Shown here in pieces: positions 1 through 8,199 of a stretch of DNA of 64,000 nucleotides; the stretch's first letter is position 1; each line of letters starts with the position of its first letter. Under the pieces are notes generated by a model. The model was not told the DNA's origin. It did no database searches and saw only the letters and a program-made list of their open reading frames with translations. The stretch lies in NCBI GenBank assembly GCA_021789935.1, contig JAJYIR010000003.1:1-64000 (forward strand), in the 5' to 3' direction. Source of the DNA: Nitrospirota bacterium (GTDB lineage: Bacteria; Nitrospirota; Thermodesulfovibrionia; Thermodesulfovibrionales; JdFR-88). The position numbers were made by a program, and so were the translations under genes.

Positions 1-129
1 CTATAACCGGATGAGAAGGCAGGCGCGGCTAGGATTCCTTTCCCCCGCCGCCTACGAACAGAAATTCTATGCCGGACAACTGGCGGCGTGAAGGGTTTGG
101 TGTCCACTATTGACATCCGACCTCAGTCA
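1..129 (+). mobile_element. Right end of an IS3-family insertion sequence (partial)
   Basis: The window opens inside an insertion sequence. The 3' end of a transposase frame (2-91) is followed by GTGTCCACTATTGACA at 100-115. This resembles the terminal repeats of the IS3 group, whose ends carry a TGGACAC block and finish in CA. The exact terminus is uncertain: CA occurs at 114-115, 124-125 and 128-129, and the left end lies outside the window. An end at 129 would make the element supply the stop codon that truncates the flanking minus-strand receptor gene. The target duplication cannot be seen from one end. Confidence 0.75.
2..91 (+). CDS. IS3-family transposase OrfB, C-terminal 29 residues (partial)
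   Basis: An open frame runs from the window edge to TGA at 89-91. It reads YNRMRRQARLGFLSPAAYE and then a short tail. The R(R/K)-x-A-LG-(F/Y)-LSP-x-x-(Y/F)E block is the characteristic end of IS3-family OrfB integrases, just after the last acidic residue of the DDE catalytic core. The catalytic residues lie outside the window, so activity cannot be judged. Identity rests on this short motif plus the IS-like terminal sequence immediately downstream. Confidence 0.75.
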   Translation, partial: YNRMRRQARLGFLSPAAYEQKFYAGQLAA

Positions 130-407
130 AAGCTTATCTCCAGATTTCCGCTGCTCATTCTATCCATTGCCTCTTCAACGCTCAGCATGGCCTTTGCGGA
201 GCTTATTATGCTCAGAGCGACAGGCACCCACAGCGCAGCGGTCAGCAGGACAATAAGGCAGCAATAGATAAACATAGACCGGTCCATTAAACCCGTTTTT
301 GACCAGTAGAAAAAAACAGACATCAACATCCCCGCACCAAAGAGGCCGATCAGCCCCATCAGAGCAATTCTGAAAACGATGTTCAATCTAGACAAAAGCC
401 GAATCAT
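123..407 (-). pseudogene. Membrane receptor (HAMP/chemoreceptor or sensor kinase) N-terminal fragment cut by IS3
   Basis: This 94-residue fragment has two hydrophobic segments (roughly residues 12-35 and 45-70). The start of a HAMP-like helix follows, ending GNLEIS, which matches the Gly-(D/N)-Leu turn of HAMP domains. It then stops abruptly at the IS boundary. Everything downstream (rest of HAMP, signalling or kinase domain) is missing from this side. The start at 405-407 is chosen because GGAGGA sits 7 nt upstream; the frame stays open further upstream (to 521) but with no ribosome-binding site. Methyl-accepting chemotaxis protein or histidine kinase cannot be told apart from what remains. 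Very probably inactivated by the insertion. Confidence 0.65.
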
Positions 408-655
408 CAACTTCCTCCGGATATTATTTAACCGGAAAACCCTGTAAAAATTGCCGGGTAAGAATTTTCCTTTACCGTATTCTAACAAGGAGGCAACCTG
501 CGATTTTGTGATTTGAATCACGGGTCGCCCGCTTTTTATGAAAATGCCGGGAATTCAGGAAGCGCTTTTCGCAAGCTGATTTTTTTCACCGGTTTCAGCA
601 TCTGATATCAACAACATGCTTAAGAAGACGGGGAATTTGCGGCTCAGGCCATTTG

Positions 656-1498
656 TCAGCGGTTCATCCGGTTTATCTTGTGCGCCAGGCAGCCCGCTCC
701 AAAGCCGTTGTCTATGTTCATTACGGCGATTCCAGGCACACAGGAGTTAAGCATCGCAAGAAGGGCGGCAAAACCGCCGAGGCTGGCCCCATAGCCCACA
801 GAGGTGGGCACCGCTATGACGGGCCTGTCCGTAAGCCCGCCAATTACCGATGGAAGCGCCCCTTCCATCCCGGCAACCACTATTATGCACCTGGCCCGCC
901 CGATTGCCTCCCTGTTCCCCAAAAGCCGGTGGAGCCCGGCCACACCCACGTCATAAAGGGTCTCCGCCCTGCTGCCAAGAAATGAGGCAGTAAGAGCAGC
1001 CTCCTCGGCAACGGGGATGTCGGCAGTCCCGGCGGAAACGACCAGCACCCTGCCCTTTCTTCCAGTCATCCCGCCGGCCATTATGATCCCGGAACGCTCA
1101 TGAAACCTGGCCTCCCTGATGCCCAACCTTTTGTAAACCTCCGCAGAGGCCTTGGTTATCAGGAAACTTCCGGATTTTTTGTACATGGCCCTTGCCACCA
1201 TGGCCACGTCATCAGCTTGTTTCCCCCTTGCCAGGATGACTTCAGGAACGCCCTGAATGCAGGCGCGGTGATGGTCCACCTTGGCCACCTCCACTTCTTC
1301 GTAGAGATGGTCTTTAAGGTGATTGAAAACGTCCTGGGCCGATATGTCCCCATTGCCCAGCCCTTCGCTGAAATTATCGAGGAGCTTTCCGAGGCCCCCG
1401 CTTTTTCCCTTGTTTTGTCTTTGCCCCGTTTCGGGTCTCGAATGTAAGGATTTCTGACTTTTCAGATTCGCCCGCTTGCCCTTATTCGCCAAACTCAT
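656..1498 (-). CDS. larB: LarB, nickel-pincer nucleotide cofactor biosynthesis (AIR-carboxylase fold)
   Basis: LarB carboxylates and hydrolyses nicotinic acid adenine dinucleotide in the first step of nickel-pincer nucleotide synthesis, the cofactor of lactate racemase and related enzymes. The 280-residue protein has a variable N-terminal helix with a GDIS element, then the PurE-like core: RVLVVSAGTADIPVAEEA, the VAGMEGALPSVIGGL segment, and the C-terminal DNGFGAG motif typical of LarB. The ATG at 1496-1498 overlaps the 3' end of gpsA by 17 nt and has only a weak ribosome-binding site, so translational coupling is likely. The N-terminal stretch (about residues 5-35) is basic and not family-like, so the true start may be later. 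No larC or larE is in the window. Confidence 0.85.
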   Translation of the reverse strand: MSLANKGKRANLKSQKSLHSRPETGQRQNKGKSGGLGKLLDNFSEGLGNGDISAQDVFNHLKDHLYEEVEVAKVDHHRACIQGVPEVILARGKQADDVAMVARAMYKKSGSFLITKASAEVYKRLGIREARFHERSGIIMAGGMTGRKGRVLVVSAGTADIPVAEEAALTASFLGSRAETLYDVGVAGLHRLLGNREAIGRARCIIVVAGMEGALPSVIGGLTDRPVIAVPTSVGYGASLGGFAALLAMLNSCVPGIAVMNIDNGFGAGCLAHKINRMNR

Positions 1499-2483
1499 GC
1501 TTGAGGGAGCGGCCCATGAGGTCTTCCACGGCCTTAATTGGGGATTTGCTTTCAAAAATGACATTGTAAACCTGTCTGGCTATAGGCATCTCAACCCTGT
1601 GCCTTTCAGCCAGCTCGACAACTGATTTCGAGGTTGCCACCCCTTCGGCAATAGTCCTGCTGGCAGCGGAGATCTGGCTGGCGGTAAGCCCTGCAGCCAG
1701 CTTTTGCCCGAATGAATAGTTCCTTGAAAGGGTGGCCGTGCAGGTAAGCACCAGGTCTCCCATCCCGCTTAATCCGAAAAACGTATGCTCCATGGCCCCC
1801 ATTGCCACACCAAGCCTCTTCATCTCGGCAAGCCCCCTGGTGATAAGGGCAGCCCTGGCATTATTGCCAAGGCCCAGGCCGTCTGAAATGCCTGCGGCTA
1901 TGGCCACCACGTTTTTCAGCGCCCCGCCCATCTCAACGCCCGTAACGTCCCCATGCGTATAGACCCTGAAATAGCTGGTATTCAAAAGCTCCTGAAGAAG
2001 AAGGGCCTCGGTCCTGTCTTTGGCCGCGAGGGTCACGGCCGTGGGCTTCCTCTCCAGCACTTCCTTTGCGAAACTGGGTCCGGAGAGGACTGCGGCGTCC
2101 CGGCCTGTGAGCTCCTTCAATATCTCGGAGGGCCTTTTGAGAGTGGTATTTTCAACCCCCTTGGATGCGCTTATCAAAGAAAAAACTTTCCTGTTTGCCA
2201 GAAAGCGGCCTGCCTGGCCAAAGACGGCCCTTATGTGCTGGGTGGGCACAACGTTAATGACATACCTTGCGCCCTCCAGGACTTCCTCCAGGCTGGAGGA
2301 TGCCCGTATGTTCGGAGGCAGCTCCGCCCCGGGCAGGTAAACACTGTTTATCCTCGTCCTTTCGATCTCAAGCGCAAGGTCTTCCTCTCGCACCCACAGG
2401 GACACATCCAGGTCCTTGCCGGCAAGCAGCGAGGCTATGGTGGTGCCCCAGCTTCCGGCCCCGATAACGGCGCTATAACTCAT
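1482..2483 (-). CDS. gpsA: NAD(P)H-dependent glycerol-3-phosphate dehydrogenase
   Basis: Reduces dihydroxyacetone phosphate to sn-glycerol 3-phosphate, the backbone for phospholipid synthesis; cytosolic. The 333-residue protein is full length. The N-terminal Rossmann motif GAGSWGTT lies at about residues 8-15, the substrate-binding KNVVAIAAGISDGLGLGNNA block near 190-210 includes the conserved Lys, and LSGMGDLVLTCT follows near 240. It overlaps gltX upstream by 11 nt and larB downstream by 17 nt, so gltX-gpsA-larB looks like one tightly packed transcript. Confidence 0.95.
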   Translation of the reverse strand: MSYSAVIGAGSWGTTIASLLAGKDLDVSLWVREEDLALEIERTRINSVYLPGAELPPNIRASSSLEEVLEGARYVINVVPTQHIRAVFGQAGRFLANRKVFSLISASKGVENTTLKRPSEILKELTGRDAAVLSGPSFAKEVLERKPTAVTLAAKDRTEALLLQELLNTSYFRVYTHGDVTGVEMGGALKNVVAIAAGISDGLGLGNNARAALITRGLAEMKRLGVAMGAMEHTFFGLSGMGDLVLTCTATLSRNYSFGQKLAAGLTASQISAASRTIAEGVATSKSVVELAERHRVEMPIARQVYNVIFESKSPIKAVEDLMGRSLKHEFGE

Positions 2484-3909
2484 ATCCGGCGAGTTTCATG
2501 GCCTTTTCAAGGCGTTTAAGGGTCCGCTCCCTGCCTATTATTTCCAGGACGTCAAAGATGCCCGGGCTTACCGTCCCGCCGGTCACGGCCACTCTCACCG
2601 GCTGGGCCACCTTGGCCAGTTTCGTGTCATGTTTGGCAACTATCTCCTGGAACACTTTTTCAAGCGCATCATGGGTGAACTCCTGGAGACCTGAAAGACC
2701 GCCCCTTACGTCCGCCAGATAATTCAGCGTCTCGCTATTTAAGAATTTTTCCCTCGCCTGCGGGTCTACCTCCACCGTATCAAGGAGATAGAATTCCATC
2801 GCGCCGGCTATCTGGACAAGTGTTTTCGAGCGTTCCGTAAGGCTTGCCACCGCCTTCCGGAGCCACTGTTTGTTGTTCGTCAGCCATGCACTGCCCTCCG
2901 GGGTCTCCGGGTCCTTTACAAGGCCCTTTGCTATCAGAAACGGCATTACTAGGTCAGTCAGCTCTTCGGGCGAGGTCTTGCGAATGTATTCACCGTTTAA
3001 CCAAAGCAGCTTTTCGGGATTGAAGACCGCCGCCGATTTCCCGATATGCTCCATGGAGAACCGGGCCTTCAGCTCCTCCCGCGTGAATATCTCCTGGTCG
3101 CCGCAGGACCAGCCGAGCCTGGCCAGATAATTTATAAGCGCATCAGGCAGGTAACCCATTTCCTTGTATGCCATTACGGAGGTCGCCCCATGCCTCTTTG
3201 AAAGCCGCGTCTTGTCATGTCCCATTATCATGGGCAGGTGGGCGAATTTTGGCGTCTCGTACCCCAGAGAGGTGTAGATGTGTATCTGCTTGGGCGTGTT
3301 GTTCAGGTGGTCGTCGCCGCGTATGACATGCGTTATCTTCATTTCAACATCGTCCACGACAACCACGAAATTATAAGTGGGCGTGCCGTCCGAGCGCGCA
3401 ATTATGAAGTCGTCCAACTGGCTGTTGTCAAAGGAGACGGGCCCGCGTATGAGATCGTTCACCACGGTCTGCCCGGTCTGCGGCATTTTGAACCTCACCG
3501 ATGGCGTACGGCCCGGGACAGGCTCTTTAAGGAGCCTGCAGCGGCCGTCATACCTGGGAGGCCTGCCTTCTGCCAGGGCCTTTTGCCTGCGCTCCTCCAG
3601 CTCCTCCGGGGTGCAATAGCAGTGATATGCCTTCCCTTCCGCAAGGAACTTGTCCACGCAGGATTTATATACGTCGAACCTGTCGGTCTGCCTGAAGGGG
3701 CCCTCGTCCCAGTCGAGATTCAGCCATTTCATGCCTTCCATGATGGACTCTATGTACTCTTCCGTCGAACGGGTCCTGTCTGTGTCTTCTATCCTCAGCA
3801 CGAAAACGCCGCCTTCGTGCCTTGCGAAAAGCCAGTTAAAAAGGGCCGTTCTGGCGCCGCCTATGTGCAGGTGCCCTGTCGGGCTTGGGGCAAACCTCAC
3901 TCTGACCAA
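2473..3909 (-). CDS. gltX: Glutamyl-tRNA synthetase
   Basis: Charges tRNA-Glu, and in bacteria without GlnRS also tRNA-Gln, with glutamate; cytosolic class I synthetase. The HIGH signature appears as HLHIGG close to the N-terminus and the KMSKS loop as KTRLSKRHGA in the middle. The anticodon-binding helical domain fills the C-terminal third. The start is taken as TTG at 3907-3909, giving MVRVRFAPSPTG, the usual family beginning. AGGAGGT lies about 10 nt upstream. An in-frame ATG 20 codons further upstream has no ribosome-binding site and adds unrelated sequence. Because gatA and gatB are also in the window, the enzyme may be non-discriminating (inference). Confidence 0.95.
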   Translation of the reverse strand: MVRVRFAPSPTGHLHIGGARTALFNWLFARHEGGVFVLRIEDTDRTRSTEEYIESIMEGMKWLNLDWDEGPFRQTDRFDVYKSCVDKFLAEGKAYHCYCTPEELEERRQKALAEGRPPRYDGRCRLLKEPVPGRTPSVRFKMPQTGQTVVNDLIRGPVSFDNSQLDDFIIARSDGTPTYNFVVVVDDVEMKITHVIRGDDHLNNTPKQIHIYTSLGYETPKFAHLPMIMGHDKTRLSKRHGATSVMAYKEMGYLPDALINYLARLGWSCGDQEIFTREELKARFSMEHIGKSAAVFNPEKLLWLNGEYIRKTSPEELTDLVMPFLIAKGLVKDPETPEGSAWLTNNKQWLRKAVASLTERSKTLVQIAGAMEFYLLDTVEVDPQAREKFLNSETLNYLADVRGGLSGLQEFTHDALEKVFQEIVAKHDTKLAKVAQPVRVAVTGGTVSPGIFDVLEIIGRERTLKRLEKAMKLAGYEL

Positions 3910-4019
3910 TTCGCGATAGACCTCCTGTGAACGTGTTTTTTTTCGTATTGCAAGCTCAAAATATAGCAAAAATAAGCGAAAAGCATCAAGTTGATAAAGG
4001 GATTTTCAATTAATTTACT

Positions 4020-5423
4020 TTATCTGGAATGGATTTCGAGCACAAGGAATTTTTTCGTCTCCGGCCCCGGCTTGAACCGGTCATCCCCTCTCAGGCCCGC
4101 AACCCATGCGATATCGCCCCCGGAGGTCAGTACGATGGGGACCCCGCCGCGCTCATCCCTCGGTATCTTTTCGTCCACGAACAGGTCCTGAAGTTTTTTC
4201 CTTCCCCGGAACCCCAGAGGATGGAAAAAATCCCCGTCCCTTCTTCCCCTGACTGCAAGGGAAAGCCCGGCTTTCTCCGCATCGAGAACAACCCTCCGTT
4301 TTCCGTCCGCGATGCCGGGCACCTCCGGTTTTTCGAAAATGCCGGCAGATATGACGGCCCCGGTCTCAGGGATGGTAACGCTGCCCGGACATGCCAGTCC
4401 GTAGGTCCCGATCTCCACTGGCGGCCTTGAAGTGATGAGCAGCGTTGAATACTTCTTTACCGCCCTGATCCCGTGCGGAAGATTAAGCCTGTCGCCTGGA
4501 CTGCCCTGTTTTATAAGGCCGATGATGTCCTCTATGTGCATGAAATCAAGCCCTCTTAACCCCTTTACAAGCTCAAGGACCATCCTGAGGGTGCGCCTTA
4601 AAAGGGCGATCTCCATCGATTCCAGAGGCACCAGATATAGCTCGGCCTCTTCGTCCTTTTTGGCCCTCATAAGCCTCATGAGCGCCTTCAGCACCGTGGA
4701 CTCGAAATACCTGTCCTCTTCGGCCAGTATCCGCGTGGTCCTTAGAATGGTTTCGGTAAGATTTGGGTTGAACTGCCTTAAAACAGGCAGAAGGTTGTGC
4801 CGTATCCTGTTTCTTTCGTAATCGTTCTTCAGGTTCGTCGGGTCCTGGACAAAGCCGGTAGACGAACCCGCTAAAAATTCTTCTATTTCAGAGCGTGAAG
4901 TCTCAATGAGCGGGCGGATTATCGTCTTTTTCCCCTTCGTCCTTCTTACCGGCGGGATGCCCCGCAGACCCTTCGCGCCCGAGCCCCTCAGAAGCCTCAT
5001 GAAAAAAGTCTCCACCTGGTCGTCGGCCGTATGCCCGAGGGCTATCTTGCCCGCGCCAAGCCTTACGGCATAGTTTTCATACGTCTCATATCTAAGCGCC
5101 CTTGCCGCCTCCTGCTTTCCCAGCCGCTCTTTTTCCGCATATCCAAGGACGTCTATTTTTTCAGTATGAAAGCCTACGCCATGGGCCTCGCATACCTGCC
5201 TGGCAAACTCTATTTCCCCGGGCGTTTCGCCGGGCCTCAAGCCGTGGTCTATGTAAATGGCGTGAAGCGCAAGGCCCAGGTCTTCCCTTAGAAACCCCGC
5301 GAGCGCCTTAAGCAGGCTAACAGAGTCCGCGCCGCCGGACAGCCCGATAAGTATGGCATCCTCCGGGGCCAGCATCCCGTATTTCCTGACTGTCTCGCGG
5401 ATCTTTTTCTCAAATTTATTCAT
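4020..5423 (-). CDS. tilS: tRNA(Ile)-lysidine synthetase
   Basis: Converts the wobble cytidine of the CAU-anticodon tRNA-Ile to lysidine, changing it from Met to Ile specificity; essential, ATP-dependent, cytosolic. The PP-loop motif LIGLSGGADSVSLL lies at about residues 26-39. The core N-type ATPase domain follows, with GHTADDQVETFFMRLLRGSG and the ERNRIRHNLLP block. A C-terminal TilS substrate-binding domain ends in a (H)PLGFRGRKKLQDLFVDEKIP motif. At 467 residues it is the long (E. coli-like) form. About 110 bp separate it from gltX downstream, with no clear terminator. Confidence 0.93.
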   Translation of the reverse strand: MNKFEKKIRETVRKYGMLAPEDAILIGLSGGADSVSLLKALAGFLREDLGLALHAIYIDHGLRPGETPGEIEFARQVCEAHGVGFHTEKIDVLGYAEKERLGKQEAARALRYETYENYAVRLGAGKIALGHTADDQVETFFMRLLRGSGAKGLRGIPPVRRTKGKKTIIRPLIETSRSEIEEFLAGSSTGFVQDPTNLKNDYERNRIRHNLLPVLRQFNPNLTETILRTTRILAEEDRYFESTVLKALMRLMRAKKDEEAELYLVPLESMEIALLRRTLRMVLELVKGLRGLDFMHIEDIIGLIKQGSPGDRLNLPHGIRAVKKYSTLLITSRPPVEIGTYGLACPGSVTIPETGAVISAGIFEKPEVPGIADGKRRVVLDAEKAGLSLAVRGRRDGDFFHPLGFRGRKKLQDLFVDEKIPRDERGGVPIVLTSGGDIAWVAGLRGDDRFKPGPETKKFLVLEIHSR

Positions 5424-5449
5424 AATCGTTTTTTGTATTTATATTGCAG

Positions 5450-5523
5450 TCATTCCCGCATGATTTTGGCGGGAATCCAGGTTTCTTAAAAAACGGATGC
5501 CCGATTGAGGTCCTCGGGCAACG
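5450..5523. repeat. REP-like palindromic repeat, copy A (divergent)
   Basis: Downstream of hisF and upstream of tilS lies a diverged copy of the palindromic element seen at 6593-6670. It has a CATTCCCGC...GGCGGGAATCCA arm, an A/T-rich middle, and a GGATGCCCGATT...CCTCGGGCA arm. The left arm can fold on itself (CCCGC/GCGGG) and so can the right (TGCCCGA/TCGGGCA). Confidence 0.7.
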
Positions 5524-5559
5524 AATAAAATATTACCGGCTGCACTTAATTAATGAGAT

Positions 5560-5608
5560 TTTTTTAACAAATAAAAAAAATAAAAATAAAAAACCGGAAA
5601 ATCAGGTT
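5560..5608 (-). terminator. Weak candidate terminator after hisF
   Basis: Read on the minus strand just past the hisF stop, AACC (from 5608) and GGTT (to 5592) form a very short stem with an 8-9 nt loop. A long T-rich tract follows, three T runs broken by single A residues. The stem is only 4-5 bp, so this is tentative. Confidence 0.3.
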
Positions 5609-5610
5609 CT

Positions 5611-6465
5611 TTAAAGCCTGACAGGCACCCCTTTATCTCTCAGGTACTCTTTTGCCTCCCTGATGGAGTGTTCCCTGAAGTGGAAGATGGAGGCCGCAAG
5701 CACCGCGTCGGCCTCGCCCCTGGAGAGCGCCTCATACAGATGTTCAAGCGTTCCGGCACCCCCGGATGCTATAACCGGGATCGAGACCGCCTCGGACACC
5801 GCCTTTGTTAGCTCGATGTCATAGCCGTCTTTTCTGCCGTCTCTGTCCATGCTGGTAAGCAGTATCTCGCCTGCCCCAAGCTCCTCCATGAACCTGGCCC
5901 AATTTACCGCGTCAAGGCCCATAGGCGTCCTGCCGCCATGGATGAACACCTCCCAGGAACTGCCGCCGTCCCCAGACAGCGGGGACGAGGAAACCATAAG
6001 CTCCGGGTGGGCTTCCGAAAAAACCCATGCGGGGGGCGCTCCGGCTTTTCCTTCAACAGGAGAGAATCTTTTGGCGTCAATCGCGACTACTATGCACTGG
6101 GAGCCAAACCTTTCAGCGGCCTGCCTGATGAACCCCGGGTCCTTTACGGCCGTTGTGTTTATGGAGACCTTGTCGCTTCCGGCCTTAAGCAGCGCCCGGA
6201 TGTCTTCCAGGTTTTTTATGCCTCCTCCCACCGTCAGGGGCATAAAAACCTCTTCGGCTGTCTTCATGACCACATCCAGTATAATGTTTCTTTTTTCGTG
6301 AGAAGCGGTGATGTCCAGGAACACGAGCTCATCCGCCCCCTGCTGGTCATAAAAAATGGCGTTTTCCACCGGGTCCCCGGCGTCTTTCAGGTTTACGAAA
6401 CTGACGCCCTTTACAACCCTTCCGTCCTTCACGTCCAGACACGGGATTATTCTTTTCGAAAACAT
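5611..6465 (-). CDS. hisF: Imidazole glycerol phosphate synthase, cyclase subunit HisF (with insertion)
   Basis: HisF closes the imidazole ring of IGP and releases AICAR, using ammonia from HisH; histidine pathway, (beta/alpha)8 barrel. The N-terminal [16 protein letters not shown] contains the catalytic Asp11-equivalent, and the second phosphate site is [18 protein letters not shown]. At 284 residues it is about 30 longer than usual. The surplus is a Pro/Ser/Gly-rich insert between VVAIDAKRF and WEVFIHGGR (about residues 135-165), the loop where many HisF proteins have only a few residues. hisA lies upstream on the same strand, separated by 228 bp holding palindromic repeats; hisH is not in the window. 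Confidence 0.95.
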   Translation of the reverse strand: MFSKRIIPCLDVKDGRVVKGVSFVNLKDAGDPVENAIFYDQQGADELVFLDITASHEKRNIILDVVMKTAEEVFMPLTVGGGIKNLEDIRALLKAGSDKVSINTTAVKDPGFIRQAAERFGSQCIVVAIDAKRFSPVEGKAGAPPAWVFSEAHPELMVSSSPLSGDGGSSWEVFIHGGRTPMGLDAVNWARFMEELGAGEILLTSMDRDGRKDGYDIELTKAVSEAVSIPVIASGGAGTLEHLYEALSRGEADAVLAASIFHFREHSIREAKEYLRDKGVPVRL

Positions 6466-6531
6466 TCCAGCCCGCCTTTTACAATCATTGATTCTCTCAT
6501 AAGCACTATCCTAAAGATTAACGGGTTCATT

Positions 6532-6560
6532 CGTCATTCCCGCGCAGGCGGGAATCCATT
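6532..6560. repeat. REP-like palindromic repeat, copy B (left arm only)
   Basis: CGTCATTCCCGCGCAGGCGGGAATCCAT is an exact copy of the left arm of the full element that begins 61 bp further on. It folds as ATTCCCGC/GCGGGAAT around CAG-like loop bases. It lies in the hisF-hisA gap. Confidence 0.8.
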
Positions 6561-6592
6561 TTCCTGAGGTCATGGAGATATTGGGGCGGATT

Positions 6593-6670
6593 CGTCATTC
6601 CCGCGCAGGCGGGAATCCATTTGCAGGCACAGTCGAAATGGATGCCCGATTACGACCTCGGGCATGACGG
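6593..6670. repeat. REP-like palindromic repeat, copy C (complete)
   Basis: Complete unit of about 78 bp. The left arm is CGTCATTCCCGC..GCGGGAATCCATTT, the right arm AAATGGATGCCCGA..TCGGGCATGACG. The outer ends (CGTCAT/ATGACG and TGGAT/ATCCA blocks) are complementary, so the whole unit can fold as a cruciform with two internal hairpins. Partial copies lie at 5450, 6532 and 48856. The type resembles REP/MITE-like elements spread in intergenic DNA of many Gram-negative genomes. Confidence 0.8.
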
Positions 6671-6693
6671 ATTGAAACCTCACCATTGCGTCC

Positions 6694-7425
6694 TTAAAAA
6701 TCTCCAGCAGCTTTTGCCAGCCTAACAGCCTCCGCTACATCCAGCCTTCCCGTGTAAATGGCCTTTCCGGTAATAGCTCCCCACAGGCCTTCTATCTGAA
6801 GAAGCCTTTTTATGTCTTCTATGCTCGAAATGCCACCGGAGGCGATAATCGGCAAGTCAACGCTTCCGGCCATTTTTTCCGTCGCCTCGAAATTGGGGCC
6901 CGTGAGCATTCCGTCCCTTGATATATCCGTATAAATAATGCCGGCTGCTCCTGCATCCTTCATCTTTTTTGCCAGCTCCGTGGCCTCCTGCTCCGTTGTC
7001 TCCACCCAGCCCTTTATGGCTACTTTGCCGTCTTTGGCGTCGATGCCTGCCACAATCTTCCCGGGGTGGCGCTCGCAGGCCCTCCTGAGAAATTCGGGGT
7101 CTTTCGCGGCCACGGTGCCCAAAATGACCCTGTCTATGCCGATGGATATCAAAAGGTCTATCGTCTCCATCGTCCTTATTCCGCCGCCGGCCTCCATGGC
7201 AATATCGACGCTCCGCCTGATGGCCTTGATGCTGTCCAGGTTTTTCTGGACCCCGGAAAAAGCCCCGTCCAGATCGACAATATGGAGTATTTCCGCCCCT
7301 TCGGCCTTCCACCTTTTTGCCATCTCCGCCGGGTTATCGGAGTACACGGTTGCGTCTTCGGCCCTCCCCTGCAGGAGCCTCACGCAGTTGCCGTCTTTCA
7401 GATCTATAGCGGGAATTATCAGCAC
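6694..7425 (-). CDS. hisA: ProFAR isomerase HisA
   Basis: Isomerises the ProFAR aminoaldose to the PRFAR aminoketose in histidine synthesis; (beta/alpha)8 barrel, 243 residues, normal length. Hallmarks are IIPAIDLKDGNCVRLLQG at the N-terminus (catalytic Asp8), YTDISRDGMLTGPN (second catalytic Asp) and the phosphate site LPIIASGGISS. The start is GTG at 7423-7425; an ATG 4 nt upstream is out of frame. No ribosome-binding site precedes it. An AT-rich stretch with a -10-like TATACT ends a few bases upstream, so the mRNA may have almost no leader. Divergent from the DUF3108 gene at 7444. Confidence 0.95.
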   Translation of the reverse strand: MLIIPAIDLKDGNCVRLLQGRAEDATVYSDNPAEMAKRWKAEGAEILHIVDLDGAFSGVQKNLDSIKAIRRSVDIAMEAGGGIRTMETIDLLISIGIDRVILGTVAAKDPEFLRRACERHPGKIVAGIDAKDGKVAIKGWVETTEQEATELAKKMKDAGAAGIIYTDISRDGMLTGPNFEATEKMAGSVDLPIIASGGISSIEDIKRLLQIEGLWGAITGKAIYTGRLDVAEAVRLAKAAGDF

Positions 7426-7443
7426 TCATTTAGTATAATATAT

Positions 7444-8199
7444 ATGTTGATGAAATATGTTTTTTCTTTAGTTTTAAGCGTCATTACGGCGGTGTTGTTG
7501 ATATGCAGCTCCGCCTATGCCCTGCCGTTCCCGGTGCCGGAACAGCTTACCTATGAGCTTGCCTGGGAGGGCGTCTACGCGGGCACATCCACTCTTTCAA
7601 TCTCATGGAACGGCAACGGATACAAAATAGTCTCCACCGCGAAGTCCGCTGACTATATATCGGTCTTCTACAAGGTGCGGGACAAGATAGAGAGTATTAC
7701 CAGCGGGGACTCGTTCGCCTCCAACTCCTATGACATTAATTCTCATGAGGGCAGGCACGTCAAGCACCTGGGGGTGCTTTTCGCAGGCGCGGGAGGAAGA
7801 GAAAAGACATCGTATATCGATTATTTCAGCAGGTCCGCAGACAGGGACAAGGAGTATAAAACACCTCCTGGCGTCATGGACCCGCTGTCCAGTTTTTTTT
7901 ATGTGCGCACCCTCCCGCTTGTGGTGGGCAAGTCCGTGCATGTGACCATCTTTGACGACGAGAAGGTCTGGAACGTGGAGGTAAAGGTCCTTAAAAAAGA
8001 GAGGGTGAAAACATGGGCGGGGACATTCAACACCATTTTGATACAGCCGCTTCTGAAATCCGGGGGCATATTCCGCAGAAACGGTGCCATATACATCTGG
8101 GTGACGGACGACGCCAGGCACATGCCCGTTATGCTCGCAAGCAAGGTGAAGGTAGGCTATATAAAGGCCATCCTGGAGAAGGCGAGTTTTGGACGGTAA
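7444..8199 (+). CDS. DUF3108 domain protein, exported
   Basis: A 251-residue protein with an N-terminal signal peptide: a hydrophobic core up to about residue 25, ending in SSAYA before LPFPVPEQL. The body matches the DUF3108 pattern: LTYELAWEGVYAGTSTLSI at the start, and a closing IYIWVTDDARHMPVMLASKVKVG. The family is periplasmic or outer-membrane-facing, beta-rich and of unknown function. It often sits beside envelope polysaccharide genes, as here, where three glycosyltransferases follow and the first overlaps its 3' end by 11 nt. ATG at 7450 is an equally plausible start; neither has a ribosome-binding site. A TATAAT at 7434-7439 may be the -10 element. Confidence 0.85.
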   Translation: MLMKYVFSLVLSVITAVLLICSSAYALPFPVPEQLTYELAWEGVYAGTSTLSISWNGNGYKIVSTAKSADYISVFYKVRDKIESITSGDSFASNSYDINSHEGRHVKHLGVLFAGAGGREKTSYIDYFSRSADRDKEYKTPPGVMDPLSSFFYVRTLPLVVGKSVHVTIFDDEKVWNVEVKVLKKERVKTWAGTFNTILIQPLLKSGGIFRRNGAIYIWVTDDARHMPVMLASKVKVGYIKAILEKASFGR

